A stretch of 40,696 nt of DNA from assembly GCA_030830475.1 (NCBI GenBank), contig JAURMX010000053.1, positions 1-40,696 on the forward strand. The letters are read 5' to 3'. Below, one piece after another: positions 28,738 to 36,290 of this stretch. Position numbers and translations under genes: made by a program. Each line of letters begins with the position of its first letter. Position 1 is the first letter of the stretch. This DNA is from Candidatus Nanopelagicales bacterium. GTDB lineage: Bacteria; Actinomycetota; Actinomycetes; Nanopelagicales; Nanopelagicaceae. The notes under the pieces were generated by a model, which saw nothing but the letters and a program-made list of their open reading frames with translations, was not told where the DNA came from and did not search any database.

Positions 28738-28983
28738 CTAGTTGAGTATTGCTAATAGTCCAGCAGCAATTGCTGTCAATGAAACGATTACCTTTCCAGC
28801 CAAGGAGGATAAAAATTTCTTGCCGAAATTTAAATAGGTCAATGCAAAAATTACAACTCCAGTACCAACGATTAGAAATGTAGTTGTATTTAGATCAGAT
28901 TTACCACTTTGGTAGCGAAGATTGATAAGTCCGATCGCAATAAGTGCGTAAGCTGAATATCTAAAGTAATTTGGCTTGCTCAC
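28738..28983 (-). CDS. Small membrane protein, unknown
   Basis: The 81-residue protein has three hydrophobic stretches (about 9-24, 34-52 and 60-80) with a short charged loop (YQSGKSDLN) after the first. I do not recognise a family. The GTG start overlaps the stop of the ABC ATPase gene (GTGA), so it is translated with the transporter operon and could be an accessory protein of it, though it may be unrelated. Confidence 0.65.
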   Translation of the reverse strand: MSKPNYFRYSAYALIAIGLINLRYQSGKSDLNTTTFLIVGTGVVIFALTYLNFGKKFLSSLAGKVIVSLTAIAAGLLAILN

Positions 28984-30107
28984 TCCTGATCCTCCTTTGT
29001 GGCTTGTTCAGATTCAGAGGGAAGCAACCATGCGCGATCTTCATCGAAGGAGTACTTAGCGACTCTTCCAACCGGAACTATTTCCTCATAGATTGGATCT
29101 GAAACAACCGCCAAAATAACGCCTTCATCGGTATTTAAGGTGTACTCAACATGGTTTCCGTAAAACACAACATTTGAGACCACACCTTCGCTCTTGCCAG
29201 GTTTTGCTGATTTAGAGGCAGTAACTGAGATTGACTCGGGGCGCACCAAGAGAACTGGATGCTTGGAGGTCAATGCATCTTCTTGAGCGGCCACCTCAAG
29301 CTCTACTCCGCCAACAACTACAGAGGCTTTGCCGGAGCGGGCTTTCTTGGCCCCTTCTACTTTAAGGAAATTTGAACGTCCAATGAAGTCAGCGACGAAA
29401 ACCGAAGCAGGGCGTCGGTAAACCTCATCTGGATTTCCCACCTGTTCAACTACCGCATTACGCATTACAACAATGCGATCAGAAAGGCTCATCGCCTCAT
29501 CTTGATCATGAGTCACGAAAATGCTGGTTATTCCAAGTCGGCGTTGAATATTACGGATTTCAATACGCATTTGGGCGCGTAATTTGGCATCCAGGTTAGA
29601 AAGTGGTTCATCAAAGAGCAACACTTTTGGACGCACCACCATAGCGCGAGCTAAAGCAACACGTTGTTGCTGGCCTCCTGAGAGTTGATTAGGAGCTCTA
29701 TTTGCTAGATGCGAAAGACTCATTGACTCCAAAACTTCAGCAACCGCAGATTTAATCTCTGCGCTAGACATTTTCTTGATGCGTAAGCCGTAAGCAACGT
29801 TGTCAAAAACCGTCATATGTGGAAAGAGTGCATATGACTGGAACACCATTCCCATTGGACGCTTATCAGGGGTCATTGAAACTAAATTTTCTCCATCGAG
29901 CAAAACCTCACCAGATGTGGGGGTCTCAAATCCAGCAATCATGCGAAGAGCAGTCGTCTTACCGCAACCAGATGGTCCAAGCAGTGTCACAAACTCGCCC
30001 GGATTGATGGTAAGCGAAAGTTTGTGGACCGCTACGACCTTCTCTTTGCCATTGCCAAATTCCTTTGTTAGGCGTTCAACTCTTAGGCTGCCGGTTTTGC
30101 TTGACAT
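28980..30107 (-). CDS. ABC transporter ATP-binding protein (FbpC/AfuC/PotA type)
   Basis: The 375 residues form the ATPase of an importer. Walker A is GPSGCGKTT (about 43-51), the Q-loop [16 protein letters not shown], the signature [16 protein letters not shown], and Walker [13 protein letters not shown] with the switch His in [12 protein letters not shown]-terminal TOBE domain (about 240-365) is typical for importers of the CUT1/FUTP class. The start has a ribosome binding site (GGAGA). It belongs with the permease and binding protein upstream. Databases would probably label it iron(III) or spermidine transport; see the binding protein for the substrate. Confidence 0.93.
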   Translation of the reverse strand: MSSKTGSLRVERLTKEFGNGKEKVVAVHKLSLTINPGEFVTLLGPSGCGKTTALRMIAGFETPTSGEVLLDGENLVSMTPDKRPMGMVFQSYALFPHMTVFDNVAYGLRIKKMSSAEIKSAVAEVLESMSLSHLANRAPNQLSGGQQQRVALARAMVVRPKVLLFDEPLSNLDAKLRAQMRIEIRNIQRRLGITSIFVTHDQDEAMSLSDRIVVMRNAVVEQVGNPDEVYRRPASVFVADFIGRSNFLKVEGAKKARSGKASVVVGGVELEVAAQEDALTSKHPVLLVRPESISVTASKSAKPGKSEGVVSNVVFYGNHVEYTLNTDEGVILAVVSDPIYEEIVPVGRVAKYSFDEDRAWLLPSESEQATKEDQE

Positions 30108-30116
30108 TATCTCTCC

Positions 30117-31811
30117 TTAGCGTCCTGCGACCATTGGGCGATCGACTGAAACCTGAGTCCTTCTTACAAAGAGGTTGATTAAACCTCCGATAACCATGAT
30201 TAAAACAATCAAAATGCAGCAGAGTGCAAAGACATTGCCATAACGGCCTTGATCAGCTTCAGCCAAGATTTTTTGAGTGAGAATTGAGGTATCTGGAGTG
30301 ACCAGGAAGATAATCGGGGAGAGTGTGGTCATCGAGTGCGCAAAGGCGTACATCAAGCCAGATAAAAAGGCTCCACTGATTAATGGCAATGTTATGAGAC
30401 GAAATGTCTTGCCGCCTGATGCACCTAGTGATGCAGATGCCTCTTCTATAGCAGGATCAATTTGTTGCAGTTGGGCAATACCGGATCTTTGCCCCGCTGG
30501 GCTAGAGCGAATGACATAGACCATAATGATGGCAATAGAGCCACCAAGAATTGCTGCACCTCCGGCCACTTGAGGAAAAATGGTAACTCCACCTATCTTT
30601 ACAGGATCGTTATAAGTGATCGCATAGCCAATTCCGATTACAGTTCCTGGAACAGCGATCCCCAACATACCCATAAAATCTAAAGCTTCAGATCCTCTCT
30701 TCACTTTTCTGATTACCAACCAAGCGATGAGCATTCCAAAAATTCCTGCTATCGGAGTTGCTATCAGGGCTAAGAAAGTGGTTGTTCTTATTGCTGCATT
30801 TGCAAAACCTCCAAGGAGGTACTGGAAGTGCGAGAGTGTGAACTCATTATTTACCCCGATAATCTGAACAAATGCCCCCAGAATTACAGTGGCGTACACC
30901 AAAATAATTAATGATGTAAGCAAAGTAGTTACAGTTAGTAAGAAACTCTTCGCAAATCTTGAAGTGACAAGGGTTGGTCGACCGCTTGGTTTTCCAGTAA
31001 CTGAAACAACACTCTTCTTCTGTGCCCAATACCTTTGTATTAAAAAGACAATCAGGGCTGGCAATAATAAAAGACTGGAGTAGCCGGCAGCTAAAGAGAT
31101 GTCATAGTCGCCGTTAATGGCCATGTAAGCTCTAGAGGCAAGAACTGTGTAATTACCACCAATAATTATGGGATTAGCCAAGTCAGCAATAGACTCAATG
31201 AACAAAAGCAAAAAAGATCCCGCAAAGCCAGGGATCAACAAGGGTAAAGTAACGGTGCGAAAAATCCGCCATTTATTTGCACCCAAGCTTGACCCAGCTT
31301 CATCCAAAGCCGGATCTAGACTTCTTAACATTCCAAGAAGATTCATATATGCAATTGGAAAGAAAGAAAGGGTAAGAACTAAAACTAATCCAGGAAAACC
31401 ATAAAGCGTGGGGCGCCAATCAAAAATTCCACGCGTGATCATGCCACTGCGGCCAAAAAGCACAATGATTGCAGTAGCGAAAGCAAATGGTGGAGAAATT
31501 ATCGGAACCAAATTTATTACGTGAAAAATCCTTTTTCCTCGGAATTCAACACGTGCTTGGGTATAAGCCATGATGAATCCAAGTACCGTCCCCAAGAAGG
31601 CCACTGCGACGCCAAGTTTTAAGGTATTCCAAATTATTTCTCTAGTGACAATGTCTGAAAACGCGCCTGTGACTATTGCACTTCCCGAAGGCTGGGTGGA
31701 GTAAACCAATATGTTTACAAGAGGCAGCACGATTAAAAAGCCAACAATTACTACTACTAGCAATAGGGCCAACTTGGTAAAGATGTCGTACTTGGCGCCA
31801 CTTGATTTCAC
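30117..31811 (-). CDS. ABC transporter permease with two fused transmembrane domains
   Basis: The 564-residue protein has about 12 membrane helices and carries two copies of the binding-protein-dependent permease domain, one per half. Each has an EAA loop that docks on the ATPase: SLDPALDEAGSSLGANKWRIF (first) and QIDPAIEEASASLGASGGKTF (second, motif shown in part). This fused form is usual in the FbpB/AfuB group. It lies between the ATPase gene (9-bp gap) and the binding-protein gene, from which it is separated by a hairpin. Confidence 0.93.
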   Translation of the reverse strand: MKSSGAKYDIFTKLALLLVVVIVGFLIVLPLVNILVYSTQPSGSAIVTGAFSDIVTREIIWNTLKLGVAVAFLGTVLGFIMAYTQARVEFRGKRIFHVINLVPIISPPFAFATAIIVLFGRSGMITRGIFDWRPTLYGFPGLVLVLTLSFFPIAYMNLLGMLRSLDPALDEAGSSLGANKWRIFRTVTLPLLIPGFAGSFLLLFIESIADLANPIIIGGNYTVLASRAYMAINGDYDISLAAGYSSLLLLPALIVFLIQRYWAQKKSVVSVTGKPSGRPTLVTSRFAKSFLLTVTTLLTSLIILVYATVILGAFVQIIGVNNEFTLSHFQYLLGGFANAAIRTTTFLALIATPIAGIFGMLIAWLVIRKVKRGSEALDFMGMLGIAVPGTVIGIGYAITYNDPVKIGGVTIFPQVAGGAAILGGSIAIIMVYVIRSSPAGQRSGIAQLQQIDPAIEEASASLGASGGKTFRLITLPLISGAFLSGLMYAFAHSMTTLSPIIFLVTPDTSILTQKILAEADQGRYGNVFALCCILIVLIMVIGGLINLFVRRTQVSVDRPMVAGR

Positions 31812-31834
31812 TGAGTTATACCCCTATGTCTTAA

Positions 31835-31870
31835 CAAAGAGGGTTCTGAATTAAATCAGAACCCTCTTTG
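31835..31870 (-). terminator. Strong hairpin after the binding-protein gene
   Basis: CAAAGAGGGTTCTGA (31835-31849) and TCAGAACCCTCTTTG (31856-31870) form a perfect 15-bp stem with a 6-nt loop. It lies between the binding-protein stop and the permease start. The T run after it is short (TTTG then TTAAG), so it may be a leaky terminator or an mRNA stabiliser that gives more binding protein than permease. Confidence 0.7.
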
Positions 31871-31893
31871 GAACTACCTTGATTTCTTGAGAC

Positions 31894-33048
31894 TTACTTT
31901 GCGGAAGATGTCAGTGCGACTTCCTTATCAAAGCGAGCCTTCAATTTTGAAGCAGCAACACCTGCGGCCTCTGCTTGGTAATCAAGCAAGGTGACCTTCT
32001 TTAAGTTCACCATGCGTCGATCGTACTTTGCATTTGGATTTGTCAGAATCTGGAAAGACTCCGCCTTAGCAGGCCCAATATTTTGGGCTTCGGCGGACAA
32101 CGCAAAGTCAATATACGCCTTTGCGGCATCTGGATTACGGGCGCCCTTTACAAGAGCAATTCCACCAATCTCAAATCCAGTTCCTTCTTTAGGGAATGAG
32201 ACTACAAGCGGGTTGCCACGCAAGATCGCAGCTGTGCAATCGTGCGAGAAGACAAGTCCAGTTGCAACTTCACCACGTCCGAGTGGTCCGGTTGGTCCAG
32301 CGCCACTTCTGGTGTACGAAAGAATGTTCTTATTTAACTCTTGCATATATTCAATAGCTTTGTCTTCGCTGCCAAGACGAAGTACTTGTGACCACAGAGC
32401 TGTATAGGCAGTTCCAGAGGTACCAGGGTGAGCCATCATGATGTTCCCTTTGTATTTAGGGTTCAACAGGTCATTCCAGCTTGTTGGAGCCTTAAGCCCA
32501 ATTCGTTTCAATTCGTTGGTGTTAGAACAAAAACCAAGCGCTCCCATGTAGATACCTGTCCAGTATCCCTCATCATCTTTAAATTGCGACTTCAACATGT
32601 TTCTGGTTGGAGATTTGTAAGTATCTAGAACTCCAGCAATTCTTCCTGCAATGTGGCTGTCGTTTGGACCTCCAGTCCACACATCGAACTCAGGGTTGCC
32701 TTTGGAGGCTACGAGTCGAGTTAATGCTTCTCCAGAGGATAAGCGAATAAATTTAGTTGTAATACCGGTTTTGGCTTGAAATGCTTTTGTCATTTCAACG
32801 CACCAAAGCTCTTGAGGGGTGCAGAGTACATTTAGGGTGCCAGATAGTTTTCGACCTTGCGCATACTGAAGGTTGCCGTTAACGCGTTCACATGTATAGG
32901 TAACTCCAGAAATAGTGCGCACTAAACCTTCTTTTCCGCACTTTTTACCTTTCAAATCGCGCGCAGCTTGAGCAGGGGCGACAACTGAGAGAAGTGATAG
33001 GACGAGAGCGGATAGCGCACCAATTGCGATCAACTGTGATCTCTTCAT
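31894..33048 (-). CDS. ABC substrate-binding protein, Fbp/AfuA type; phosphorylated sugar likely
   Basis: The 384-residue exported protein has a signal peptide (cut after AQA, residue about 28). A small two-cysteine module follows (Cys37 and Cys53, with KCGKEGLVRTISGVTYTCER), then the binding fold (about 68-370). The fold belongs to COG1840, often labelled iron(III) binding. However, I see no Tyr pair typical of iron FbpA. Instead His269-Asp270 (FSHDC) and Glu293 (GFE) are spaced as His205, Asp206 and Glu229 of AfuA, as I remember them, a hexose-phosphate binder. The substrate is therefore more likely a sugar phosphate or similar phosphate ester. The ATG has AAAGGCAAG upstream. Confidence 0.85.
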   Translation of the reverse strand: MKRSQLIAIGALSALVLSLLSVVAPAQAARDLKGKKCGKEGLVRTISGVTYTCERVNGNLQYAQGRKLSGTLNVLCTPQELWCVEMTKAFQAKTGITTKFIRLSSGEALTRLVASKGNPEFDVWTGGPNDSHIAGRIAGVLDTYKSPTRNMLKSQFKDDEGYWTGIYMGALGFCSNTNELKRIGLKAPTSWNDLLNPKYKGNIMMAHPGTSGTAYTALWSQVLRLGSEDKAIEYMQELNKNILSYTRSGAGPTGPLGRGEVATGLVFSHDCTAAILRGNPLVVSFPKEGTGFEIGGIALVKGARNPDAAKAYIDFALSAEAQNIGPAKAESFQILTNPNAKYDRRMVNLKKVTLLDYQAEAAGVAASKLKARFDKEVALTSSAK

Positions 33049-33071
33049 TCTTGCCTTTCATCAATACGAGG

Positions 33072-33096
33072 GTTATTGCTTACGCAGGACAATAAC
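33072..33096. repeat. Inverted repeat GTTATTG-n11-CAATAAC upstream of the binding-protein gene
   Basis: A perfect 7-bp inverted repeat with half-site centres 18 bp apart lies 24 bp upstream of the ATG at 33048. It may be an operator for a dimeric regulator of the transporter or a small RNA hairpin in its leader. Confidence 0.4.
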
Positions 33097-33165
33097 AGGG
33101 CAGGGCGATAAAGTCATGAATCGTCAGATTGCATATTTATAAAGAATACTGAGAGCGAAGTTCCC

Positions 33166-33242
33166 TGGTGGGGCGGGTCGGGCTCGAACCGACGACGACC
33201 GGATTATGAGTCCGGGGCTCTAACCAACTGAGCTACCGCCCC
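33166..33242 (-). tRNA. tRNA-Met (CAT)
   Basis: On the minus strand a full cloverleaf is seen: acceptor GGGGCGG with CCGCCCC, D-arm GCTC/GAGC, anticodon stem CCGGA/TCCGG with loop CTCATAA (anticodon CAT), T-arm GTCGG TTCGAGC CCGAC, discriminator A, and an encoded CCA. It is not the initiator, which would have a mismatched first pair and three G-C pairs in the anticodon stem. Elongator Met is most likely, but a lysidine-modified tRNA-Ile2 has the same anticodon and cannot be fully excluded. Confidence 0.93.
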
Positions 33243-33257
33243 TAGGGCGTGCTAATG

Positions 33258-33523
33258 CTACCCAACCTGATTGACCGTCAAAATTGTGCCCGGGATTTGT
33301 GTCGTGACTCCAGGAACATTGCTGGCTCCACTGTAAATCTCAGCTCCGGTATCACTTGCAGCTATCATCAACCGAAAGACCGGCCCGCTGAGGCTTCAAT
33401 TGACAGTTGACTTAACAAGTCGTGCTTTGCCAGTCTTGATGTCAACGCAATTCTTCAGCACTGTCTGGGGCTTTAGAGTCTCAGAGGCAGGGACAATGAT
33501 TAAAAAAATCGAAATGTAAAACA
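33258..33523 (-). pseudogene. Decayed C-terminal gene fragment
   Basis: Between tRNA-Met and crtYd the minus strand has two protein-like pieces in one frame, split by TGA at 33396-33398 and ending at TAG (33258-33260). The first piece reads VLKNCVDIKTGKARLV in its middle; this CV-x-KTG pattern is like repeats in secreted proteins of related actinobacteria. The second reads FRLMIAASDTGAEIYSGASN and more. No start codon with a ribosome binding site was found. It is probably a remnant of an exported-protein gene; chance cannot be excluded. Otherwise these 290 bases hold nothing I can name. Confidence 0.35.
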
Positions 33524-33534
33524 GTTTTGACTGG

Positions 33535-33849
33535 CTATTTCGGAGTCTTAATCTTCAGCAATTTCTCCCAAGCGCTCATGACCGCCAAAATCATTGCAAA
33601 GCCAAAGATCAAGTCTTCGAAGGGTGCGCCAGCGATTCGCAATCCCATAATTGAATCCGGATTGTAGGTGACTATCTCACGGCTTGTGAGCCACCAATTA
33701 GTCACAAGTTGAAAGGGCAGGATGATCGAGTAACTAATCCAAAAACGTAAGGTAGAGAGAAGTGAATTCCTTGTCACGAACATATCGAAAAATATGGTGA
33801 TGATTAAGGCATAAACCGTTATTTGCGTATAGGTGAGCTCAAATCTCAT
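33535..33849 (-). CDS. crtYd: Lycopene beta-cyclase subunit, CrtYd type
   Basis: The 104-residue membrane protein has three hydrophobic segments and the conserved end motif GLRIAGAPFEDLIFGF. It is one half of the two-subunit lycopene cyclase of Gram-positive bacteria, which closes both ends of lycopene to beta-carotene. The start overlaps the crtYc stop (ATGA), so the two subunits are made together. The following enzyme, blh, diverges from the pair. No other carotenoid genes are in the window. Confidence 0.9.
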   Translation of the reverse strand: MRFELTYTQITVYALIITIFFDMFVTRNSLLSTLRFWISYSIILPFQLVTNWWLTSREIVTYNPDSIMGLRIAGAPFEDLIFGFAMILAVMSAWEKLLKIKTPK

Positions 33850-34184
33850 CGCTTCACCTTTTGTAAAAGGGATTTAACACCTTCAAGAGTTAGCAAAGCT
33901 GCCAGCGGAATGATGAAGAAGAAAAGGTACTCCTCAAGTGGGATGCTGAAAGGGCCATAGATGCCCAGCATTTGGTTGTCATCAAAATCCCAGTGATTCT
34001 GGTTGATGGCAAAGGCATCCCAAATCAAGAAAAAAATGCTTACTGGGACGATTGCGGTTAGAGCCAAGCGTGGCCGACGCAGCACCTTAATCTTGAAGGC
34101 AAACTCCAACCACCATGAACCAGCTACAACAAATAGCAGCATGGCTAAGTACGACCAGTTTTCAAGTGCTAGCCCTTGCGACAT
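33846..34184 (-). CDS. crtYc: Lycopene beta-cyclase subunit, CrtYc type
   Basis: The 112-residue protein has three to four membrane segments and the conserved motif FSIPLEEYLFFFIIP (about 75-90), with WDAFAINQNHWDFD before it. It is the first subunit of the heterodimeric lycopene cyclase and works with the overlapping crtYd. Its start is 47 bp from that of blh on the other strand. Confidence 0.9.
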   Translation of the reverse strand: MSQGLALENWSYLAMLLFVVAGSWWLEFAFKIKVLRRPRLALTAIVPVSIFFLIWDAFAINQNHWDFDDNQMLGIYGPFSIPLEEYLFFFIIPLAALLTLEGVKSLLQKVKR

Positions 34185-34219
34185 TTCAATAGTTTCTCAC
34201 ATCAGGTAATAGATTTTGC

Positions 34220-34225
34220 TACCTT
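34220..34225 (+). promoter_or_regulatory. Candidate -10 (TACCTT) for leaderless blh
   Basis: TANNNT ends exactly 6 nt before the blh ATG at 34232; no ribosome binding site is present. Confidence 0.45.
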
Positions 34226-34231
34226 GCGAGT

Positions 34232-35188
34232 ATGTCGGAAGCACAGGTGAAGCTGTTTACCCGAACCCGGAACTTTTCCAGCATCGCGGTAGGGGTAGTC
34301 ATTTTGCTTTCACTAGTTTTCGCACAGCTCATTGATGAAACAGAGATTTCATGGCAGGTAGTAATAGCTTTGCTGGCATTGGCGGTCGGTATTCCGCATG
34401 GCGCTCTTGATCATTTAGTTACTTTGCCCCGCACCTCCATCAAGCGCATGAGTTTATTCATTTTGGTTTACGTTTTTATTGCAGTTTTATCTGTATTTGC
34501 GATTCTGCAATGGAATGTTTATGGATTCATTGGTGTGGTGGTCATGAGTGCATTCCACTTTGGAATTGGCGATACCGCTTTCATTAACGAGCTCGAACAT
34601 GCCAGAGGCTCTGTGCGAGCAAATAGATTGGCTCAGGTTCTTTACGCAGTTACAGCAGGCTCTCTGCCTGTTGTCATACCTCTGACCAATAAAGAGAGCA
34701 CCTCTGCTCTCGCCGCCGTAAATGACGAGCTGATTAATTGGCATGGGGGATTAGATCAGGAGTTAACAAACCTTGTGACAGGCTTATATTTAATTACAGT
34801 TTTGATTTTGGCGGCAAACCGGCGCTGGAGGGATCTGATTGATATCAACCTGTTGTTGCTTCTTGCTTTTTTTACTCCACCATTAGTTGCCTTTGCTGCT
34901 TACTTCGGCACCTGGCACGCCATGCGTCACACAGCTCGTCTAACTTTAAATCTCAAGAACTCTCAAGATTCCTTAAGAATAAATCAGCCCGCAAAGGCAT
35001 TCCGCCAAGCGGTGTTGCCAGGAGTTCCAGCCCTTGTGGGCACCCTCATAGTGTCGCTCGGAATTGCTTTATTTACACCTGGGAAACTAAGCGATGAGTA
35101 TCTGTGGCTCTCACTAGTCGTAGTGTGGGCCTTAACTGTGCCGCACATGATTGTGACGGCGCGACTAGACAAGGCGGCGTTACGGTGA
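34232..35188 (+). CDS. blh: Beta-carotene 15,15'-dioxygenase, Brp/Blh family
   Basis: Blh cuts beta-carotene in the middle to give two retinal molecules, the chromophore of rhodopsins. The 318-residue protein has about eight to nine membrane helices. The iron-binding histidines expected for the family are visible in VGIPHGALDHLV (about residues 52-63), MSAFHFGIGDTAF, GTWHAMRHTAR and VPHMIVT. Its position next to the lycopene cyclase subunits gives a route lycopene, beta-carotene, retinal. An actinorhodopsin elsewhere in the genome would be the user; it is not in this window. The stop overlaps the start of the M23 peptidase gene. Confidence 0.92.
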   Translation: MSEAQVKLFTRTRNFSSIAVGVVILLSLVFAQLIDETEISWQVVIALLALAVGIPHGALDHLVTLPRTSIKRMSLFILVYVFIAVLSVFAILQWNVYGFIGVVVMSAFHFGIGDTAFINELEHARGSVRANRLAQVLYAVTAGSLPVVIPLTNKESTSALAAVNDELINWHGGLDQELTNLVTGLYLITVLILAANRRWRDLIDINLLLLLAFFTPPLVAFAAYFGTWHAMRHTARLTLNLKNSQDSLRINQPAKAFRQAVLPGVPALVGTLIVSLGIALFTPGKLSDEYLWLSLVVVWALTVPHMIVTARLDKAALR

Positions 35189-35778
35189 AGAGATTGATTG
35201 GCGTTTTGGTTTTGGCTTTAATTCCTGTTGTTCCGGCTCGTGCAGCACCAGTCTATGTTTATCCTGTAGCGAACTGTAAGAGTAGTTATGGAAAGTACCA
35301 TCATGACTACCCTGCTACTGATATTCAAGCCAAACTTGGTTGCTCCTTTGTCGCGCCCATCAATGGTGTTGTTGAGGATGTCAACACAAAGGATATTTGG
35401 AGTGGAAAAACCAATTTAGGTAAAGATCGCGGCGGATTATCAATTTCTATTATTGGAGAGGATGGAGTTCGCTACTACGGTTCTCATCTTTCGAAAATCG
35501 AACTTGGAATTGCCTCTGGTGTAGTCGTGATGGCTGGACAAAAACTAGGTGAAGTCGGATCAACTGGAAGTGCGAGAGGAACAAAACCTCATTTGCACTT
35601 TGGAATCTCATATCCCACAAAGCCAGGTGATTGGGAGATTCGAAGAGGCGTGCTTTATCCCTGGCGATACCTTGACGCTTGGAAAGTTGGCAAGGATTTA
35701 TCGCCCGTGAAGGCTGTCGCAAAAGCCAAAACAAAAGCAAAAGCCAAGGCCAAAGCCAAAGCAAAAGCCGGAAAATAG
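35185..35778 (+). CDS. Secreted M23 peptidase with a Lys/Ala tail
   Basis: The GTG start at 35185 overlaps the blh stop (GTGA) and gives 197 residues beginning with a signal peptide (MKRLIGVLVLALIPVVPARA). The M23 (LytM-like) zinc peptidase domain follows, with metal ligands in YHHDYPATDI (His39 or His40, Asp46) and the HLHFGI motif near residue 136. Such enzymes cut peptide bridges of the cell wall. The C-terminus is a run of about 20 residues of Lys and Ala repeats (KAKAKAKAK), which could bind anionic wall polymers. A frame extending back to 35104 inside blh is not used. A terminator follows directly. Confidence 0.88.
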   Translation: MKRLIGVLVLALIPVVPARAAPVYVYPVANCKSSYGKYHHDYPATDIQAKLGCSFVAPINGVVEDVNTKDIWSGKTNLGKDRGGLSISIIGEDGVRYYGSHLSKIELGIASGVVVMAGQKLGEVGSTGSARGTKPHLHFGISYPTKPGDWEIRRGVLYPWRYLDAWKVGKDLSPVKAVAKAKTKAKAKAKAKAKAGK

Positions 35779-35808
35779 AAAAGCCCCGGGTTACCCCGAG
35801 GCTTTTCT
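35777..35808. terminator. Bidirectional terminator between the M23 gene and cspA
   Basis: AGAAAAGCC (35777-35785) pairs with GGCTTTTCT (35800-35808), extended by further G-C pairs after one mismatch, with a TTAC loop. T-rich ends exist on both strands, so it can end the M23 mRNA and the convergent cspA mRNA. Confidence 0.8.
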
Positions 35809-35825
35809 ACAACTAGTTATTTGGT

Positions 35826-36029
35826 TTAGTTGGCAGTTACTTGATCAGCTTGAGGACCTTTTGGACCCTGGACTACTTCAAATGAAACTGACTGACCTTC
35901 TTCAAGGGACTTGTAGCCATTTCCCTGGATAGCTGAGTAGTGAACGAATACATCTTGTCCACCGCCATCAACAGCAATGAAACCAAAACCCTTTTCAGAG
36001 TTGAACCACTTAACTGTACCTGTTGCCAT
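35826..36029 (-). CDS. cspA: Cold-shock protein, CspA family
   Basis: The 67-residue RNA chaperone is a single cold-shock domain. The RNA-binding motifs RNP1 and RNP2 are visible as KGFGFI (about 14-19) and VFVHY (about 28-32). The N-terminus [20 protein letters not shown] is typical. The ATG follows GAAGGAAAG, a strong ribosome binding site, and a leader of about 60 nt. The terminator at 35777-35808 lies just downstream. Confidence 0.97.
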   Translation of the reverse strand: MATGTVKWFNSEKGFGFIAVDGGGQDVFVHYSAIQGNGYKSLEEGQSVSFEVVQGPKGPQADQVTAN

Positions 36030-36290
36030 TTACTTTCCTTCGGTATTTATTGGGGACAAACGTGAACTCCACGTTCGCCAGTCTTTCCGTTCTACAGCGA
36101 TACCGATTCAAGCAAAAGCCATCAAGCGGGTACTGATAAGCGTTGGACTGGGGCTGAGCCTACCCTGATTTTTCGCTGTTAAAAAGCGGCGGTTTTTCCC
36201 TGTGAATGGGGTGGTTTTCGAGCCTGTTTGAATGGAATAACGGGAGAGAGAAGAGAGATGTCCAGAAGTTGTCGGGAGTAAACTTAAAGT
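36030..36290. promoter_or_regulatory. Intergenic region with the cspA promoter and leader
   Basis: On the minus strand TTGATG (36125-36120), a 17-bp spacer and TATCGC (36102-36097) are a plausible cspA promoter. The leader would run from about 36090 and contain a 6-bp hairpin AACGTG/CACGTT (36059-36075). On the plus strand TAAACT (36279-36284) ends 6 nt before the ATG of the SIMPL gene. I saw no other gene in these 261 bases. Confidence 0.45.

Noticed and set aside
31991-32407. 138-codon plus-strand frame inside the binding-protein gene
   Set aside because: Antisense of a well-supported gene; no ribosome binding site or domain.
33166-33260. Integration (att) site at the tRNA-Met gene
   Set aside because: No repeated tRNA end and no integrase gene occur in the window.
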